Notes: generated from the sequence alone by a model not told the origin. Counted from the stretch's first letter, positions 11,885 to 24,885 are shown. The stretch: DNA of 64,000 nt from Isoetes taiwanensis (GCA_021234155.1 JAJEKV010000063.1:1334947-1398946), one strand, 5' to 3'. Numbers and translations: made by a program.

Positions 11885-13812
11885 GTAGCTCAATTTAACA
11901 AAAATGATTAGTTACCTGCCAAAATTTTTCCTCCTCAGTAGGTTGGCCATCCACAATAGATATTATTTTTATATCCTGAAAACAATTATCCTTATTAGTT
12001 GTTGTTAGCAAATGACACATGTCACTAGGTGTTGCTGACATGGCACACGTACCAAATATAGCGCGAACTTTTTGATCTCCTCTTTGATCTGCTGCGCAAC
12101 TCCTTTAGTTGGAGTAATCACGAGCGCAGATGGTCCTGCCGCTTCAATCACGGGGGGGGAGTTTTGAAAGGTAAGCAAGCATGGGCAATCCAAATCTTTG
12201 CTATCCTTTCAGAACACAATTGGTCGTAGCAAAAGCGAGTCAAGAAAGCACTTGAATCTAAAAGCTTAATTAATTAAAGATCTCCTATAACCAAGTAGGA
12301 GTCAAAGCCCTAAAACTAGTAAAAGAAAGTTATTGGTTTGGCCAATTCCAATGACATCTCTTTCTTTGAAAACCAAGAATTATAAGAGCCATCTGTATAG
12401 GCGAAGGCTTCTGATATCCAGCCTTATAGTCTGCCTTTATAAGCTCTGTACTAAGGCTTCCTTCTTCCCAGCTACACATTGGTCGGGCTATTTGGGAACC
12501 CTTAACACAAAAGAAAATAAAAGAAAGAAATGTCACAACTGGCAAGATACATATCGGATAGCTAAAAACAGGCAGCAGCCCCTCTTCACCTTGTATGAGA
12601 TGTTGAGCTCTTCTTGGATTATACACTGAATCCCTTTTTGTCATTTCTTCTTCCTGTAAAAAGAAGCAATTGTGGGGATTTTTGAGGTTTCAACATTTTA
12701 TACTGATCAATTGAAGATGCTATGGAGGTACCTTTTTATCTGACCAATGTTGCACACCCACTTGCCTGTCGAATGTATCATAGACGTTAACAGTAGCCTC
12801 TTTTGCCTTCTGGGATTCTGCCTCTTCTGGCTTCTCTTCTACTTCCTCCCTTCCGTCTCTTTCCTGGAGTAAGCACGCTCAGGTTTGCCAATAAAAATTA
12901 TAAAAAAAAATATGCCCATACCCGAATTTGTAGGTCCCTCTCATTTTTGGCAGCAAGCTGAACAAAAAAAATAACAAAAGGTTTATAAAGCTTGAAATGC
13001 TAACATTATTATCCATGCTTATTTAGGTTTCAAAGTACTTAAATCAAAAGCAAAACCATTTTTTGCTCAGTTCGGTCCATCCCTTCCCAAAAACATTGTC
13101 CAAAAAGTGGTTGGTCTTCATGTGGGTCTTGACATCTACAAAAGCTTAGAACATTTAGCAAATAATACATTATGCCATTCACATGCAAAGCTGGGCTAAA
13201 TACACACAATGGGTTCATGTCACAAGACGTATCCTCCATATTATCCCAGTCAAATGACCTTTGCTTGACCTTGGTTTTGTCACCTTCTTAGCTCAAAGTG
13301 CGCAAATGAATCACGGGCCACTCAAACAACAATACCGATGTAAATCAACTAATAGAATGAATGCCACCATAAATATCACGCTCTTTAATAGCCTCTAGCT
13401 CCTTTTCATGCTCTCTCTGAGCCTGCTTCTCGAGACATTCCCTCTCTTTATTCTTTGCTTCCTCTCCTCCATATGGTCTATCTCTATCTGAATGACAATG
13501 CAATACGATATAAAGCCTAGCTTAGGTAAGAATACCACACTAATGAAAAAGCCTACCTTCAGCCCGTTTTTTGTTGTTTTGGTTGAAATGCTGCCATTGC
13601 TCTTCAAGCCTAACAAAGAAAATCGTAGAATCAAGGAACCATGAGACATGACATTATAGAGCAAATCAATCATATATTACCTTCTCTTCTGTTGTGCTAC
13701 CTCTTCTTCACGTCTTTTCAAGGCATCCTGCTACCTCTGTGCTTTCGTCACAAATACAGGCTGCAATGCGGCTTCCTTGTATTTTTTCAAAATTGTTTCC
13801 AATGACAGAGGC
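11885..13812 (-). pseudogene. PRP28-type DEAD-box RNA helicase fragment
   Basis: On the minus strand a series of exon-like blocks matches the spliceosomal helicase PRP28 (DDX23; Arabidopsis RH21), which helps exchange U1 for U6 at the 5' splice site. In order: PVFVTKAQR (about 13800-13681), KELEAIKER (about 13470-13375), [11 protein letters not shown] (about 13290-13205), GMDRTEQK (about 13136-13045), YDTFDR..HWSDKK (about 12895-12733), NISYK (about 12640-12600), [19 protein letters not shown] (Q-motif region, 12505-12330), ALVITPTKGVAQQI (motif Ia area, about 12185-12060) and ISIVDGQPTEE (about 11960-11885). It is broken: there is an in-frame TAG at 13733-13731, the Walker A AETGSGKT is lost, and everything after motif Ia is missing. 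Introns are retained, so it is a DNA-level copy, not a processed pseudogene. Capture by the neighbouring Helitron is a possible explanation. Confidence 0.85.
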
Positions 13813-13984
13813 TACATCACAAACAATAAATTAAACATAACCACCAAATAGTCAAGTTGATAGTTAACTTGGTTAAACCCTATGGTGTGAGCATGCCCTA
13901 AGTAGGTGAATAGAATCCTTAAGCTCTCCAATTAACCATGAATAAGGTTAAAACCCTAAACCTAAACATTTATTTCTAGGAATT

Positions 13985-14830
13985 AACAACATACCTCTAT
14001 TTTTTTAGCTTCTTCAATCCTAGGGGTAGATTCCTTCAAGTCCGTAAGCTCCTCATTATATTCATTATAATCCTGTCGCGAACCTCGTGGCTCGTATACT
14101 TCTCTGAGAGTATTTGTCCTATCTAAACTCAGGGTTACGCTCCTAAATCACAGTATCAAGCTCATTACGCTCCTATTTGGGTCTTTTCTACACATGGAAC
14201 TATGGTCGCGGTCCGGCAAGGGCGATGCTGTGGAGTCCATTCAATGACCATTACATAGGAGACCAATTGTATGTCATTAAAAGCACAAAACAAGAACCCT
14301 TCTATCTGTTTATTTTTTTTTATAAAAGCTTTAAGTCCCTCCTTAGCATTGAACAACGAGTGACAATGACTATGGTTGCCCGTGGATTCATTAAATTATT
14401 TGGCAAATAGGCATTAACATTGATGGCTGAGTTGTGTTCTACATAGGGTATGTTTCAATGTACATTATCTTAAATTAAAACCCTAGTCAAAATTAAAGTA
14501 AGAAACTGTTCAAACTGCATTTTGCTCTTCAGCGACGTAGTCGTCGTCGTGTTGCACAGATTTGCCATTGTTTTTGTGCTAGATTAAGAATATTTTATTG
14601 GCAGACTATAATAGCCTCATGAATGGATGATGGAGAACTTCCAAAGGAATTGGAGACTGGATCAAAAGATTGCGCCAATGCTAGAATAAAACTTATTTTT
14701 TGCAACCAGTTGCGATCTGTTAAGTTTTTTGTGCCCCGAATGGGCTTCTCACTTTCCATTCCAGATTGTAGGCATATGCCACGTGGCAGCATGCAGTTGA
14801 TATTCAGACAAAAAATGCAACCCAATTTCC
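13985..14830. other. Stretch without a supported gene
   Basis: On the minus strand 14095-13990 encodes a Glu-rich piece (EEAKKIE) that could belong to the charged N-terminus of the PRP28 copy, but it is too short to claim. The small open frames at 14177-14410 and 14595-14883 show no family signature. Confidence 0.3.
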
Positions 14831-15240
14831 ATGTTGCATATACTTATGACATATGGGACATACACATGTCATATATGTCATGATAAAACTACATATGTTA
14901 TTATTAGTAGTAGTGTCGTTAAGTCTGACTTATGACATTTGAGACGTGTATTATGTATGACATATGAATATCATATATGTCACTATATTATATATGAATG
15001 TCAGGTTTAACTTATGGCATATGAGATGTATGTTATATATATATGACATTTAAATATGTTTCATATGTGTTACTAGATTATAGGTGAGACAAGTATGTAT
15101 TGTTACGTCTAGCTTATGAGATATACGACGTATGTTATGTATGACATATGAATATGTTATATGTGTCAAATATTGTATATGCTGTCAGGTTTGACTTGTG
15201 ACATTGAATTGTGTGTTGTCTGACATATAAATATATTATA
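14830..15240. repeat. AT-rich tandem repeat with 'gacatatgaatat' words
   Basis: Imperfect units of roughly 75-90 bp contain 'cttatgacat', 'gtatgacatatgaatat' and 'atatgtcac...ttatat'. At least four units are visible. A single related unit lies at 22795-22870 (gttgagacaagtgttatata), just before duplication copy 2. It could be a satellite seed or the subterminal repeat of a mobile element. Confidence 0.75.
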
Positions 15241-15454
15241 TATACAAGAAATTTATGGCGGACCAAGGCATATAAACATTCTTTGTTCAACTCTGATAAA
15301 AGAAGTTTTGTGCTAAGTTACGGACATGCTTGAGATCTTGAGAGAACATCGGGGAGTTGAACTGCACTATTGCTTGGTATGTTTTGTGCCCATAGGATAG
15401 ATAGGTGCTATAGCAAGCCACCATGGGATTCCCACTATTATGCATTGCCCTCTT

Positions 15455-15815
15455 CTTTTGGCATCAGATGGCGACCCGGTGGGTTTTGGGCTGGATGGGG
15501 ATTGCCCCCTCTGGGCGGCTTGACCACTAGAACATGTAACGCGATGTATGTTCTTTTCTTTTATTTCATTTTATTTTTGCATCAGATGGCCGGCTTTTGG
15601 TTTTTTGGGCTTTGGATGGGGGTCACCACTACCGGTAGCTTGACCACTAAGAACATTCTGCTTGATGGGCGTTCTTTTTATTTGTTTTTCATTTTATTTT
15701 TTGCATCCAATGACAGCCAGTGGGTTTTGGGCTTTGGATGGGGGTCGCCCATTACCAATAGCTTGACCACTAGACTGACATCGCGATGTTATTTATTCCA
15801 TTTTTTTGTTACTTT
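15455..15815. repeat. ~120-bp tandem repeat, three units
   Basis: Three units each run 'tttgcatcagatgg', 'gggttttgggctttggatgg', 'agcttgaccactaga' and then a T-rich tract. They start near 15455, 15578 and 15697. The 160-codon open frame over this block (15370-15852) is a by-product of the repeat. Confidence 0.85.
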
Positions 15816-15969
15816 TCTTTTCAATTTCTTAAAGGAAAAAAGAAGGAGATAGGGGAATCCCATGGTAATCAGATAGCACATCATCTATCATACAGGCAGA
15901 GAAGGAAGGTTTTCTCTCTTTTTTTTTTGTGGCGTACCTTATAAGACACCTCATGGAGCAAAAGTGTAA

Positions 15970-16110
15970 CCTGTACGAAGGATATGAAAGATGGAGTGGA
16001 CGTACCTTATTAACTTCTTCTGTGTTGTATAAAAAAGTGCGAACCATAAGAAGGATATGAAAGACGGAAGAACGTATCTTATCGATTTCTTCTGTGTTGT
16101 ATAAACAATT
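15970..16110. repeat. ~75-bp repeat, two units, next to the Helitron gene end
   Basis: Two units contain 'gaaggatatgaaaga' followed by 'cttctgtgttgtataaa' (about 15976-16033 and 16051-16107). A diverged third copy may start near 16115. They lie just downstream of the helicase stop on the minus strand. Confidence 0.65.
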
Positions 16111-16151
16111 CAGTGAAGTGAACGAAGGAGGGCTAAGAAAAATGTACCGTA

Positions 16152-19100
16152 TTATAAAAGAAGTTCTTTGTAGACGATATTCTTGGTGGTCCTCCCTGTG
16201 TTCTCCGGTGAGAGGAGAATGAGCACGTCTGTCTCCCAAATGTAGCGAAAGTCTTTGTGTATAGCCCGACCATGTCGCGAATACTTGATCGCAAAGTCGA
16301 TGGCGACGATCAATGTCAATCCACGGCAACTATTGAAGGTGGTTGAGTAAGACAGTCGAAGTGGTAATTGCCGCCTATGAATGGTCCAAGGCCGATTCTC
16401 CGGTTGATAGAAGAAATCAATTCTAGAGATTGGGTATGTACATACGTTATCTTGGGATGCATCATCTAATACCTTCACCATTACAAATTTTTCGTGCATT
16501 GATACGACCATAACTCTCGCATTTTTCACAAGACCCTTTTCCATATCTAGTCGTTTCATAATGTGACATATAGCCCCTACCTTAAGTCTGACTTCGTGGT
16601 TGGGTATCCTCGAATGTGTGAAGTTATTAAGAAAATCTGATGTTGCATAAGGATGGTCGTGTATGATTTCATCTTGCTCGCTGACGTGGTCATGGCTATA
16701 ATATGTCTTATCATGATTAGGAACTCTATTAAGAATACGATCATTGAAGTTGTCACACTCCTATTGATCGGCGATAAGAAGTTGTGTTTCTTGCATGTTG
16801 TTGGATTCTGAAGCAGGTTGGAAGGTACAAAAATTCAACACCATCTGCTACGTTGGTAGTTATATCGAACATATCTAGTGAGACCGTGGACCCTTCCCAA
16901 TCCTCTCCTATGCGATCAACAAATCGCGTAGTTAAATTCGATGCATTACGTATCGGCTCTTCTAATCTCAATACATAAAAACTTTTCCATAGCAGTGATG
17001 ACTTTATGGATGCGTTGTAGGCTGCAGTTCTTCCCCCTCCCTTGACAACGGGGAGCAACACAATGCGAAGTCTCCAGCCAATAAAATGTTTCTCCAAATG
17101 GGAGATTGTTTACTGTCGTTGCAATAGATGATTGGCGCTTTCTATGGCGGCTTTGTTGGCCATTGGAAATTCATCGGATGATAACCTTATTTTGCAATAA
17201 GCATATCTGCTTTGCTCGGAATCATGTTCTATCATCGATCCGAAGCCACGCATTATTTTCTTCCCGGGGATTTGGAAGGCGAGTGGGCCGTTCGTCCTCC
17301 TGGATATTGACGACCTGCTAATGCTGTAGTACCACATGGAAGTACTATGCCTCGATTGCCTCGTATGGACAGGCATATGCAGTTCAATAGGAATGTTTTT
17401 CCTCTGCCTGCTTTTCCATCGATGAAAATAGGTCGGTCACTTTGTGGTAATTCCAACCATCTACGAACAAAGTTGTATATCTCCTTACGGTCATTTTCAT
17501 TATACTTGCCATCGCATCCGCGGTATTTAGATCGTCTCATGGTCGAGAAAATTTTTGCAACTCATGCATGACTTCTCTTCAAAGGCGAGGTTGCAAGTCG
17601 AGGCGAATGCCATGATATTAGTACTATGTTGTGTCAAAATATTATTGATTAAATGAAGGGATTCATTGAAGGCGGTTGTCTCATCATTTGGATATTAGGT
17701 CTCGTGGAGTACCGACACTCATTGGTATTGAAACCTAGTCCACACTGACTCAATTCTTTGGACCTTGGTCTAGTAGTAACATAGCAAAAGAAATGCGGTT
17801 GTGTAGGATTTAATGATAAAAGCTGCTTCTTCCATAACTAACGATGCTTCATTTATGTCTTGCGAGTAACCCTTCGCCTCTGCGGCTTTCTTTGGTATGT
17901 TTCATGGTGTTGTCCATTGGCGACTTTCAACTCATCCCATGTTCTCCTGAGGCGGTGTAGTAGGATTTGTCTAAGATAGAATGCCTCTCAACTTCGGGGC
18001 AATACTAATGCGTATCCTACATACTATCGGTTTCCTTACTCTTTTTCTCACCATGTTCATCGTGAAACCCTCTCGGCGCTTGTTCTATATAAGTTCCGGG
18101 GCTTTGTTGATGATGGATTGTATATTGTTCGTGATGCTTGATATGCGTGAAGGCATCGAACTTTCGGGCAAAGGGCGTAAAAATATCGATCTAGCAGCGA
18201 CCTCGTGTTGGTGTGGCGGAATCTGAGAGGTAAGCATTTCCGCGGCGGGAGATTTATTCGTTATATCATATGACATCACTCTCCATGCAGCCTCCAGTAT
18301 TTGATAAATGCGTGCCCTCAAGTAATCATTTATTTCATCCTTAGGAGGGCGTCTAGGAGCTTGTTACGATAATATATGGCACGAAGGTTGCCCTGTAGTA
18401 CTCTCTGTTTGATCGTTGATCCTCGGCGGCGGTTCTCTAGCCTCTTCATGGTGATAAGCCCAATGGCAATGGTATGGTGAATGCCTTTCTTGGGTTACAT
18501 GAAAATTGGCGTTGTCAAATCCCTTGTAAATGTAACTATAGAGGTAGGAGAATCATTGAATTTGTGGATGCAATGTCCACCATAATGTGACAATCTAGTT
18601 CATGAAGAAGAAAAGCGTTATAGAATTTACCACCCATGCATCGTTTATACTCCTCATACGTATTGCGTAACCTTTTGAATCAAAGATGCGTCGTTGGGTT
18701 GGCGTCCTTTGGGTACTTATAACAACATGGGCGTTGTTTGAAGAGCACCTATGTGTGTGTTTATGTATCATGAATTTTTGGACCTTACCATACGAAGGAT
18801 TGGATCGTAAGCGATTCAGTGGAAATAATCTCATCGATGCATTCGGTATATGTCGGGTTGATGCGCAAAAGGCGAGGTGGGCATGTGGCAATCCCGTTTT
18901 GAAATTCTATGGCCGGTTATCATATATGATATATGTTGAAAAAATTTATGAAGAAGCTCTTTTAACCGATGTAGCCTTCCATGAAAGCTTAGAGCGACAA
19001 ACATAGGAACATCGGAGACATTTTGCCCAGTGCGAGTGGGCTCGTATTTACGGCCAATCCGTATTTGTGGTCATAGTGACAAACAATGTTGGGCGACCTT

Positions 19101-20902
19101 TTGCCCTAGATAGGGCCAATGCATCTGCCACTTGCAGAGCACCACCTTTGACACCCCAAGAATGAAGAGGGTAAGACAAGCGTCTTTTTGGTCATCATTA
19201 TCTCTCTCACGAATAGTCCTCGTCATATTGCACTCTCCTATTTGTGAAGGTAGGCGTTACGAAATAGTTCAATCGAGCATCCTCAATCCTCGAATACATA
19301 ATCGACCAAATACTCTCCACCTGGGCGACCCAATTGAACAAAGCGTTCCTCATGCAACAATCTTGCCCTATACCATTGCAATTGTGTAAGACCATGCTCG
19401 TTACCAAGCCCCCAACCAACTGTACCATGCGGAAAAAAAAGCGGATATTGCAGTGGCTCATACATAGGATCGGGATATTTATAAATGTTGGCTCCCCTTC
19501 ATTCTGAACCCAAAACCCGGCAATCAGAGGCGATATCGGCCCGTGTTATTGACATACGCAATGGCGCTATTTCGTTGCTTACAGCGACTCCATGAATCGT
19601 AATATATCGATGGTAAATGCATGCTTCCCATGGTTCAAAGGTTTTGAATAAATGGGTTAATTTGGTTAAATTGGCCCGATAATACCAATCCATTGAAGCG
19701 GCACTCTTTGGTCTCGAGCTTGTGCATATCATTGGATTCGTCATAGATGTACCAATGTATTGGATGTCTGTTTTTACATTTGTGGGCGTAAGTCGATGAT
19801 ATGTAAGATCTGTAATGATTCTTGCGAAGGAAATCTAAATTTACAAATCCGCCACTTACTCCAAGCTTATTTGAAGGCGAGAATAGTTTGTTTACTTTTC
19901 GCTACTTCACAAATTCTTGTATGTTGTACATGTTGTATAGTGTCCGCAGGGCAATGGCGGTAAAGATGGCAACAACCATTTCCCTTTGTTGCAGCGGAAG
20001 AATCCATCTTGCTTTCGATGTTGAGCAAAGGAATTTGACAATATGTGCATCTCTTATTCCGCGTGCACATCACATAAGTTCGATGTATAGCCAAGTTCAT
20101 GTGTTGTGCACAAGCTTGCCAATGTCTTGCGAAGCCTCTAATGCTACCTCTCCGTAGTACCATTTTCTAGAATTTGTGTTTGGTTTGGCGATGTTGATAT
20201 GGTATCTACGGTTTGGATGTTACATCTCTCTGCGGTATATGCATAGAGTGGGATAGATCTGAGCAGCTCTCGGCCCTTTGTCTCATTCTAAATCTATCTA
20301 CAGCTCATTCAAACTTGCATATCGTTCTATGTTTCTTTCTTGGTATATTCTCTCTATCATCCTCGGATAGTTGTGCATAGTGCTCTACCTCCCTTTGTCG
20401 CAATCTCGGTCGATCGTCATCGAAAGCTTTGTATAGCGGCTCTCTCTCCATCTCGTATCCTATCCTTTTGTCCCGGGGTTAAACTTTGCGTAGCGTTCTA
20501 CCCTTCTATATTATCCGTCTCTGTCCTCCTCGGGTAGGTTTGCATAAGCGTTCTCTTTCTTTTTGGCGTATGCTCTCTCTATCTTCTTCGATAAGTTGGC
20601 ATAGCGTTCTCTTCTCTTACATCGTCTTCTTTCTATATTCATTATAAATCTATGTAACACCCTTATGAGAACTATTCAAATTTATAGTACTACTCTGTGA
20701 TCCCACGGTATTTGTTTGTTCTACACTTCTTTCTTCTAATATTTTAGCAAATTAGATTTGCCTTGCGCTCTCTATTTCTTTCTCGTATCCTCTCCCTATC
20801 TTCCTCGGTCAAATTTGCATAGCGCTCTCTATCTCTCTGTCGTGCTTTCTTTCTATATCTCTCAGCTACATCCCCTTCTACAATTCTATCATTATGCTCC
20901 AT
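16152..20902 (-). pseudogene. Helitron Rep-helicase (RepHel)
   Basis: This is one long gene in many frames on the minus strand. The start chosen is the ATG at 20902-20900. In order: 19-residue charged repeats (20.83-20.25 kb); a Cys-containing stretch (20163-19867); a Helitron-like N domain with YEPLQYPLFFPHG (about 19465-19425); the HUH nuclease motif GLPHAHLAF (His codons at 18885-18877); KFMIH and WVV segments downstream; EAAWR..SPAAEML (about 18300-18200); a PIF1-type helicase with Walker A GKAGRGKT (17417-17394) and LPGGRTAHS-like PGGRTAHS; then the C-terminal end with DMEKGLVKNARVMVVS and ENTGRTTKNIVYKE (16559-16152). RepHel nicks and unwinds DNA for rolling-circle-like transposition. 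Frameshifts and stops make it inactive as read. The catalytic tyrosines and the element termini (5' TC, 3' CTRR with hairpin) were not located. Confidence 0.9.
20230..20830 (-). repeat. 19-residue charged repeats in the RepHel N-terminus
   Basis: Anchor words for Arg-Glu-Arg-Tyr-Ala recur at plus positions 20822, 20765, 20604, 20548, 20493, 20436, 20380 and 20323. Spacing is 55-57 bases except across one gap. The best unit reads RERYANLTEEDRERIRERN (19 residues), rich in Arg and Glu and likely helical. Some spacings of 55 or 56 instead of 57 show one- and two-base indels that break the frame. Confidence 0.8.
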
Positions 20903-22790
20903 GATGCTTTACGTACGACCTATTTTAAATAAATTATTGACGCCTCAAGACAACAATGGAGGGGGGTAGATACTTACTTGATATTGTTTTGTTCACCTTC
21001 TTTCTTCCAAACTCATGTCAACACTAGTAAAAGTTTATTCTCAAAGCTATAACACAAAACCACAAAACAAATGAGTCTGGTACATATCCAATCTCGTACC
21101 TCAAACAATAACAAACATAGCAAGCAAACAAATTCCCTATTGAGTATAGAGACCTATCAAAACTGATATGAAAAGACAATCAAGGTAGAGGCATGTCAAG
21201 CGATGAAGCATCCCAAATCACCCAAAGGGTATTAAAAGAAAAAAAAAAACGTTTAATATCACTTAGATTGTTTATCAAATCTCTCTTCATTTGGCATATT
21301 TTTGCCACCAACACCTATGCCACGGTCTCTTGCACAAATGGCTAATAAAAATAGCAAAGTCAATTTCTTGCATCCCAATTTAGGTCAAGGATACATTGTA
21401 GATAAATCACTATGCTTAAAAGGTGTGTTTTTGATGCATGTGGTTTTGGAGGGTTTTTTTTTTTTTCCCCCGACATCTGAATTTGCGATTTAATCACATA
21501 CTACTAACCCCTTATTTGCTTATTAATATGGCACTTAAACTACCAAAACTATTGGCATCACGAGCCCACATAGATGAACCAAATGACTAATTATTTAAAT
21601 GCAAAATGCACTATGGTTTTTGTTATTATATCTTTAGATGTTTGGCAAAGTTTCTGAATTATTGCAATGCCTCGTAGTCATCCTACTTTGGCCACATACT
21701 TTTATATTTTCTGCGACCATGGCCGTGCAAAGGAAGGAAACCGTGATGAATGAAAAGAAATGTATATTTGTTCAATTTAGGCGCACTTAACATGGCTCGG
21801 GCATGAACAAAAATAGGGGGTTTCACAATGGGAGGTCTGAGATGCAAGAACCATGGCTGCAACAGGGCAGAACCGTATAACATAAAAAAAAGAAATGCAT
21901 AACTCTAAGCGGGAAGTAGAGCTGGATATGTTCAATGGGTTATGTTAGAGAAGGAATCGTTTGAAGCTCTTCTCTATATCCCTTGAATTGGGATGAAAAA
22001 TGCTGGAGGCCATAAACACAAATACTCATTACTTTTAATTGAGTCCACCCCCAAGTCTGGTTCACACGCGACAATTGTCGGAGATGGGTCCTCTTTTCCC
22101 CGGTGGAAATAGAGTATGGCCTGTGACGGCATGTGAAAAATGGCAATTTGCACAAGTGTGATGACACATTCTAAATTGATCGAACAATTGGTATGTTTGT
22201 TGTACCCAAAGTTAGCCTACATCATTTCTAAAGACCAACTATTAAAGACCAACTATTACTGAAACCAATGCCGAGCTTCAGATTTTCCTAAATGCGGAGG
22301 GAAGAGGGGGGAGGGAGGAAGGAAAGAAAAATGGCGTTGGGCTGGGGAGGAGCGGCAGCAGCAATGGCAATAGTGTTGATAGCATTAGGGATGGGGAGGG
22401 AATGCAGCGGCTGGTCCGGAATCGGTCGCCCCAACAAATCCTAAAGCTTAGCCTCGCCATAGCTAAATCTGGCGCCAGGCATTGGCCTTTTCGTCCCAGA
22501 GCCCAACTTTTGCTCTAAAAATTGTTCATGTGAACCCAGCTGTCAGGCATTTCCCAAACCGCGTCTCGTGAAAATTGAGGCCCTGCATTCCCTTGGCGTG
22601 GCCTTCTCTCTATCCGTTGTTTCAGAAAGGAGCCTGGCAGCAAATCCGCGGTATTCAAGATTATTTGGCTGGTTCTTCACTTGAAATCTGCTAAGGGACA
22701 ACACATGGCCTTGATTGTGGAAGAATCGGGCCTGACACAGGTCGATTTTGTAGGCAAAGAGCCGATTTGGTTATTTGGTTAGGTTTTAAT
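20903..22790. other. Non-coding stretch
   Basis: No gene was recognised. The content includes an A-rich tract at 21238, a long T run at 21456, and a purine-rich G/A block at 22295-22330 that generates a Pro/Ser-rich frame on the other strand. The Helitron 5' end should lie near its beginning, but no terminus could be assigned. Confidence 0.4.
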
Positions 22791-22889
22791 GGATAGAATG
22801 CATTATATATGTTTAGATATGTCATTATATTATAGTTGAGACAAGTGTTATATACATATGAATATCGATGGTTTTATTGGCACTCGATT

Positions 22890-23130
22890 TGGGTTGGACT
22901 CGAGTGGAAACCTTCCCAACTTGCTCCAAAAACCTCCTGGAAATCTCCCCCGTCTTCCACAAAAATCTCCTCAATTTTCTTCTTACGACTTGGGGCAGTT
23001 TCCAATTTAGAAAATAGTGGACGTTTCCATGTAAACCTCCCCAATTTTTTTTGTACGACTTGGGGAGGTTTCCAATTGAGAAAATGGGGGAAGTGTTCGC
23101 GAAAAATGGGGGAGATTTTTCCATTAAAAA
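22890..23130. repeat. Direct and inverted repeat block before duplication copy 2
   Basis: The word 'tacgacttgggg' followed by 'agtttccaatt' or 'aggtttccaatt' occurs twice (about 22985 and 23053). The complement 'aaacctccccaat' sits between them (about 23032), so direct and inverted copies alternate. Open frames on both strands here are products of the repeat. Its relation to the breakpoint of the duplication at about 23233 is unexplained. Confidence 0.6.
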
Positions 23131-23305
23131 AAAGGCCCTCCCCTTTGCACGAAGATGAAGAGTCACGCTCCCATGCACCTCGATCCATGAGCTTCTTAGT
23201 GAGAAGGAATCATCCACTTCGATGGTTGTGTAAATTAGTAACTTTTTTGTTTTTAATATTCTATAGAAACCTTCCAAGTTTTTCGAAGAAACTAGGGGAA
23301 ATGTC

Positions 23306-23312
23306 TATAAAA
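23306..23312 (+). promoter_or_regulatory. Possible TATA box, copy 2
   Basis: This TATAAAA word is in the same context as 85-91. The nearest recognised exon (SUMO) is 2.7 kb away, so the assignment is speculative. Confidence 0.2.
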
Positions 23313-24885
23313 GCTCACACTTTGTTGAGCTTATCGTCATTGTGAGCTCTTCATCAAGTTTCTTCATCCATGATTCATCCATCCATTGTGAGTTCTTTGT
23401 CAACTCAAGTATACTTCCATCTATGATTTCATCTTTTGTTCATTTGATGCTGCTGTTTATCTCATGGATTTGGTGCGCAATATGCATGGGGGAGTTGAAG
23501 ATGATATCTCCACTGATTCGTCTCTATATGATTCAGAAGCAATTGTAAGTGATTTCATTTTTTGGAAATATTGACAATGCTGCATGTTTTGAGGGCCTAG
23601 ATGATCAAGATTATGTAATACCGAGTGATGATTATGATAATCATTCGAATAAAGAAGGTTTTTTTGAATCATATCTACCTATTCCTTCAATCAACTCAGG
23701 GGAAGGTTATATTACTGAAGTATCATATGTTTTGATGGTGCAATGTGTCAAAACTCATGTCCAACTCTCTATCGAAGATGACCTAGGCGATGATCCAAAT
23801 TTCCCTGCTAGATATGTTCGACAGTCGCAGAAACCACGAAACATACATATAATAGAAAGCTAGTTGAGTTTTCAAAAGAAATTAGAAGTTGATCTGGAAA
23901 CTAATCTTCTCATATGCATGACCTTTGGAAAGTGGCTCTATATCCTATCGTTATGGCAATTTTGTGGTACGATATATGGGATGACAAATATTTAATATGA
24001 TGGTATACATTCTGTCAACAGCAATGTAATGCTAATAATATTTAACAACAAAGGTGCATCAAAATATATATTGTACGCATAAGTCCACGCAGACAAGAAA
24101 AACAAAGGTAGAAAGTAGTGCAAACATTGGCACTATGATATATCAGTGCACCCGACATCTGCTATTATGAAGACACAATGTATTCAACAAAGCAATAGCA
24201 CAAGAAATACCTTGTCACTCCCCCTTGGGAACTATAATGCCAGTTCAGAACCACTCCTCTCCAACCTAGCAAGCAAAGTATATGACGATGTTAAATAGTG
24301 AATTCTTAAATCAAATCGAACAGTTAGTTGTTCTACCTAAAGTTTAGGCGGTAACCCAAACGGAAGAGAGCATCCGCCAACATGCGCATTGACAAAACCA
24401 TACCACAACTATCAGATTCTCTCTAATGTGGCACGTCCATATCACAGATTTGGGTTGGAGGGGGGGGAGGGGGCTGAAACTGATATGGAGCAAGCATGGA
24501 ATTCGCCACTGCTTTTCGTGTGTTATTTGGGCAGGCCGCCATCTAAGCTGCATGTTCTATTTTTCTTTTTGTCCTTTTTTTGGTTTGAGATTGTGCGCTA
24601 TTGACGGCCAAAGGTTTGCGCTTCCAGTATCAGGGATAAGATCAAATCTGTGTGGGGGAAATAGCACTACCGATTTAGCCAAATACCTGACTGTTCTGGC
24701 ATGGGGAGTTTATGGAGCAATATGAGTTGATTACAGAGCCTTTGAGCACATCCAATGGGCTCCCAGTTTTGCTCACTTGCATATAAATCAGGTTACTATA
24801 TATTCCTTTATCCAATATCAATTACTAAGCATATATTAGGTTATTTAAATTACTGAAGTCCTATCTGTGTAGTCTCTGTCTTGCG

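Noticed and set aside
15370-15852. 160-codon plus-strand frame
   Set aside because: It is the translation of a 120-bp tandem repeat whose period happens to stay open.
20230-20830. STPR (23-residue peptide repeat) domain
   Set aside because: The spacing is 57 bases, 19 residues, so it is not a standard STPR even though the composition is similar.
22836-23345. Open frames of 150-169 codons on both strands
   Set aside because: They arise from alternating direct and inverted repeats, and both strands are open at once.
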